NCBI GenBank assembly: GCA_001953115.1
Contig: LSSL01000543.1
Location: 1 to 12,653, forward strand
Direction: 5' to 3'
From: Smittium mucronatum
Taxonomy: Eukaryota > Kickxellomycota > Harpellomycetes > Harpellales > Legeriomycetaceae
Length of the DNA stretch: 12,653 nt
Position 1 is the stretch's first letter. Each line of letters begins with the position of its first letter. This document shows positions 8,935 to 12,653 of this stretch, one piece after another. The position numbers and the translations under genes were made by a program. The notes below the pieces were generated by a model. It saw only the letters and a list, made by a program, of their open reading frames with translations, searched no databases and was not told the DNA's origin.

Positions 8935-11264
8935 TTATAGCCTAAATATTATTTTACAGCAACTGGATCTATAAAATTCTAAAGCCAGGCTGTTTGTATT
9001 AAAAGTATCCAAAGCATCGGGATTCAGATGGAATTCAGAGTAAATGGGTAAATTTAGATCTATAAAAGTAAATCGATGAAAACAAAATGAGAGTGGATGT
9101 AAGAAAAGTACGAAGGAAATAAATAGAGATCGGTAGTTTTTGAAAACACAAGAAAATAAAATAAAGCGGAAAGGTTACCAAGTTTTGCGGACTCGAATAG
9201 GTCGGGAAAAGAAGATTTGTACCAGGAAGAACGGTACTTCCAATGGTCTTTGACGAGTTTTGGATTGATTTTTCTAAAAAAAGAGAAGAGTAAATAAATA
9301 AAAAAAAGTCTAGTTGATTCTGAAAGAAAAGTACTTTTGGGAAGGGATGGAGAGAAGATATAAGCAAGAACAGATTCAATCGAGATAGAATAAAGGTGTG
9401 GAGAAAAGCAAGGTTTAATGAGGATATAAAGAAATGGTGGTACTCTAGCAAAACCAATTTTTTGTACAGGTGGGTCCAGATTACTGGGCTATTGAAGATT
9501 CCATAGTCGATCCTTGTAGTTAATATTTCAATGGCTTCGGACAGATCAGATTCAGTATTTTGATCTATATCGAGTTTATAAATCCGGCAAAAAAAATTTA
9601 GATATTTTAAAGTGTTTTTTTAAAAAAAGAAAAAAAGAAACCTTTGCAGTGGATCAAAAAGGGTAATAGAATGTTGTTTATGTCAGCAAACGGGTCGATA
9701 GTTAAAATGCGTTTTGATAGATCAGACCATTTGGTTTTAGCGGAATTAATTGAAAGAGAGATATCAGATTCGGAAAAGCCCAGATTTTCTTTTTCGAAAT
9801 CCGATAAAGATGATCTGGTCAAAGCTAACTTACTCTCTAAATCAATCAAAAGTAATTTTTGGACTTGAAGAGCAAATTTCAAAGAAATCAAATCCTTAGG
9901 GTTCTTAGATAGCAGCTCATCTAAAGCAATTTCAGCATGATTGAATTCTTTTTTAGCTAAAAAAATCTATATTTACACAGTTTAAGGGAATAAAAGTTTT
10001 ATTTTGAATAACGATGGGGTGTATATATAAAGAGTGAAATTGAAAAGTAGTATTAAAGTAGATGTGAAGCTTTCAGAAAAAAAAAATTAAATGAATACCT
10101 GTAGGAGAAAGTACATGTACATGGATCCAGATGGATTTAAGCGAATAGCTTCTTTCAGAGATTTTTCGGCTGAGTTGATATTATATCTTAAACTTTTGCC
10201 GGAGGCATTGGGGTCAGTGTATAAACCATTAAAACTATCATCAGGATCGAAATTCTGGTTTTCTTGTTGGGTGAGGATTAAAAAATCATTTTGTGAATCT
10301 AGCTGAGAATTCAAAAATTCTTTTGGATTTTTGAGGGAGTTATGAATTGAGTAAAAAGGGGAATTTTGACCGGAATTATCGCTATCTTGACGGTCATTTC
10401 CACTTTTAATAGAATTTAATTCTAGTTCTCTCAATGCCAAACACAAAATCCCATTGTATCCATGCAAATCAGACTCAGAGAAATATATAGGAAGGCCTAA
10501 ATGACTAACATTAAACAAAAAAGAAAAGTTGTAAAACATGAAAGGAATAGATAAAACTGAATAATGTAATAGAAAGTGGTGTTATTAAGCAGTAATATGG
10601 AATGTAAAATATAATTACGATTCGAGAAACGAATGGGCTTCTCGGTACTGATGAAATTTTATTTTGTAAAGAATAATCTCTTTTAAAACACCAATTCTCT
10701 AAAAAAAATGGGAAAAAAATAAACAGATTAAGCTATAAAAAAAATCCATCTAACAGCCTTTTTTCATAAATAGTATATAAAAAAATGTGCAAAAATAACG
10801 GAGTAATTTAAAAAGGCAAAAAACTGAGATAAAAATGAATTTTCAAGCACTTACATCACTTACACCACATTCCAAAAGCTTTTGTAGAAATCTTATACAT
10901 CTTTTGTCGTACTGATCGGGTTTAGTGACGATGTAGTATGTGTTCTAATTCATAATGGATTGATGTATTTTTTTTAGTGGGTAACAAATAGCAGTTAATG
11001 TTAGTGTTTTGGATTTAAATCTTTATTAAATTTAAAATTTTATGAAATAAAAGGGTAAAGAGAATCCCAATTCACCTTCCAAATGGAGTCGACGTCTATA
11101 CCTACTATACTGGTTTGATTTTCTAGTATTTTGATGGCAGATAGAAAATCCCTTTTTCCCAAGCATGAAATGATAAGGGAGTTTAGATGGCTTATCATTA
11201 ATTTTCTATGATTGTACAAGGTGGAAGTTGTTTTGCGAACATTACTTCTTCGAATTCTCGGCAT
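8935..11264 (-). CDS. TAF1A/Rrn11-like RNA polymerase I factor (8 exons)
   Basis: The family is a helical-repeat subunit of the Pol I promoter factor (SL1 in animals, core factor in fungi) that recruits polymerase I to rDNA. Exons, 5' to 3' on the minus strand: 11264-11076, 10944-10864, 10698-10619, 10504-10099, 9966-9642, 9564-9444, 9273-9179, 9059-8935. All seven introns are GT...TAG and phases fit, giving 473 residues, close to human TAF1A (450). Seen: N-terminal helical region with VDSIW near residue 61; LHGYNG at 130-135; a Ser/Asn/Asp-rich linker about 147-220; TPR-like AEKSLKEAIRLNP near 229 and later KEFNHAEIALDELL; RIDYG then VIW in exon 6; and HWKYRSSWY (411-419), matching the family's C-terminal W-x2-R-x2-W-W motif. 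The assignment rests on motif order recalled from TAF1A, not a search. The ATG at 11264 has A at -3, but its frame stays open upstream to about 11344, so an extra 5' exon is possible. The last intron (9178-9060) could instead be retained. Confidence 0.7.
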
Positions 11265-11540
11265 CTTTACTAGGTGATTCTGGTAAGATACACGTATGAT
11301 GAAATTATTGTTTTCGCTGAAAAGGTTTGATAGAAAGCCTTTTTATTTTATGATTATGAATTGTGTGCAAAAAATTACAGTTTTGCTTGAATTTGATGAA
11401 ATAAAGTTTACAATATTTCTTTACCAATAAAAAGATTGGATCTGTTTGCGTTGTTTTTTTTTTATTGAAAAATTTCATTTTTCAGAATATGAAATTAATT
11501 CCTTGTAAAAAATAAAGAAAATGTTACTGGCGGAGAAGAT
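11265..11540. other. 5' region of the TAF1A-like gene
   Basis: The TAF1A-like frame continues open for about 80 bases upstream of its ATG, to a TAA near 11344. A minus-strand ATG at 11567 opens a further frame (MVSTQSQSHIFSA) with a possible GT donor after 11528, which could be an upstream exon of the same gene. No acceptor gives a convincing join, so I leave the gene starting at 11264. The rest is AT-rich and shows nothing clear. Confidence 0.35.
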
Positions 11541-11805
11541 ATGGCTCTGCGATTGGGTGGAAACCATTTGGAATATATTATAACTCCAAAATTGGTGATT
11601 TTGGAGATTGGTAGCCAATTCAGGAGAAAATATATTCGACACTTTTCTAGTAAACCAGTAAATTTTGAGTAAAAAATATTATGCGTAAATTTACAAAATT
11701 CACTACAGTTTAATTAAGTAAAGTTTGATTTGGACTCAAAGATTATATGAAACAGCCAACGAAGGCAATTTTGATTTCTTCAGCATTTTAAAACTAGGCA
11801 TTTAA
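11541..11805 (+). CDS. Possible small plus-strand gene, product unknown
   Basis: An ATG at 11541 starts a 42-codon segment beginning MALRLGGNHLEY and including GSQFRRKYIRHF. If an intron at 11669-11723 (55 nt, GTAAAA...AAG) is removed, the frame continues as LIWTQRLYETANEGNF to a TAA at 11803-11805, giving 69 residues. Purine excess on the plus strand supports this strand. Against it, the proposed acceptor ends in AAG while every intron of the two main genes ends in TAG, the intron is shorter than theirs, and the minus strand is also open over part of the region. I recognise no family. It may be one or two exons of a larger gene, or spurious. Confidence 0.25.
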
Positions 11806-12287
11806 TACAAATAGTCTTTTTGTTCAAATTAAAGTTTATCTATAAAGCAAAGATGTATACTTTTATGAAATTTAATTGTGTTTTCTCGTGAGAGGGATTT
11901 GTTTTTTATAATACCGGTTGGATTAAAACGTTTTGTTATCTGTCTTCTTTTGGGGATAATCCAAAATAGACTGGAACCCGGACAATCTCGCCCCTTAGCT
12001 TAAAAGATCCAAATTTCTTTATACAAAAAAATCGAACAATGAATTTTGCTCTTCTAAATATACAGGAGTCAATTTTATATCAAGGTACATTTAAAGGTTC
12101 ATCTAATACATACATGTATTAAAATTCATTTTCAATATGGGTGTTTTAAATGGGACGATCCGAAAAATATTCCATTCTCCCTTAAAAAAAAAAAAAGAGT
12201 ATATTCGGCATAAAGCTTAGTTTGTACCGAGAATTGCTTTTTGGATTCTGAAAAAAAGGAATACAATGTATCTCCACATATAAAAGT
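11806..12287. other. Unassigned region with overlapping open frames on both strands
   Basis: A minus-strand frame without ATG is open for 56 codons (11999-11832), starting AKGRDCPGSSLFW and ending at a TAA. A plus-strand frame is open for 50 codons (11970-12119) after a TAG that could be a splice acceptor, including SLKDPNFFIQKNR. They overlap for about 30 bases and both look more protein-like than the surrounding AT-rich DNA. Neither has a recognisable motif or a secure exon partner, so neither is annotated as a gene. Confidence 0.3.
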
Positions 12288-12534
12288 TTAGAGGATCAGG
12301 ATGATATAGCAAAAAGAATAGTCAAAATTTAATAATTGCATACTAAAATACCCAAATAAAGGTAAATTGAGTGTTATATACACATTGATGAACGTATTTA
12401 ATCATCCAAGTTCAATTTAAATTTTCAAAAATGTATTTGTTTTACCCTTTATTATAAACATTTGTACTTGGGAACCGAACCCTTTGCGCTAACTCATTAA
12501 AACAAGCTATATGTGGATCTGGCAATTGCTGCAT
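12288..12534 (-). CDS. Possible minus-strand gene with unknown product
   Basis: Minus-strand ATG at 12534 opens a clearly protein-like stretch including QLPDPHIACFNEL and RVRFPSTNVYNK. A GTAAAA donor follows at 12445. Removing 12445-12343 (103 nt, ending TTTTAG) restores frame and gives a short second exon ending at the TAA at 12290-12288, for 47 residues. An alternative acceptor (TTTTTTTCAG near 12250) also keeps phase. The frame is open upstream of the ATG as well, to a TAA near 12570, so the true start may lie in another exon or beyond the window. I do not recognise the protein. Confidence 0.3.
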
Positions 12535-12653
12535 AACATCAAGGAAAAAATGGTAACAAAATCTTCCAGTTTAAATAAAGTATCATGAAACTAAATACTT
12601 TTTGAAGGAGTTTAATGTGTATCATTTAAAAAAGTGGGTTTCACACTTTCAAT

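Noticed and set aside
9035..9457. 140-codon minus-strand ORF taken as one exon
   Set aside because: It is rich in Phe, Leu, Ser and Ile because it reads through two T-rich introns (9443-9274 and 9178-9060); only part of it is coding, and partly in another frame.
9644..9868. 74-codon plus-strand ORF
   Set aside because: Antisense to exon 5 of the TAF1A-like gene, whose splice phases and motifs fit much better.
10091..10306. 71-codon plus-strand ORF
   Set aside because: Antisense to exon 4 of the TAF1A-like gene.
12455..12535. Possible tRNA on the minus strand (GGGTTCGGTTCCC)
   Set aside because: The T-loop lacks the invariant A, stems do not extend to five and seven pairs, and the stretch reads as protein instead.

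Overview
The window looks like a chromosomal segment from an AT-rich, intron-containing unicellular eukaryote. An early-diverging fungus or another small opisthokont is my best guess. This rests on two multi-exon nuclear genes with short introns (77-170 nt in most cases, 69 nt at the shortest), GT...TAG splice sites throughout, strongly AT-rich non-coding DNA, and a TAF1A/Rrn11-type RNA polymerase I factor. I cannot name the species.

Layout. Bases 1-350 are a perfect-phase tandem array of fifty 7-bp units that changes from GAATACT to GATTACT to degenerate GATTAAT/GATTATT as it approaches unique sequence. Bases 351 to about 4000 are extremely AT-rich and I find no gene there. Bases 4000-4895 are less AT-rich and hold short open segments that I cannot assign. 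SMC6 lies on the plus strand at 4896-8733, with seven exons and a 1111-residue product. A 201-bp spacer follows, with a T22 run, a G11 run and a 17-bp direct repeat. A convergent eight-exon gene on the minus strand at 11264-8935 encodes a 473-residue protein that I assign to the TAF1A/Rrn11 family, the RNA polymerase I selectivity or core factor subunit. It is broken into pieces too short for plain ORF calling and had to be assembled exon by exon. From 11500 to the window end there are several short coding-like islands on both strands, including a possible start of a further minus-strand gene at 12534, none with a recognised product.

How the genes relate. Smc6 is half of the Smc5/6 SMC heterodimer, which acts in recombinational repair and is known to be important for rDNA stability. 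TAF1A/Rrn11 is part of the promoter factor for rRNA synthesis. The two genes converge tail to tail; any functional link between the neighbours is only inference. No prokaryotic mobile element, CRISPR array, rRNA or convincing tRNA was seen.
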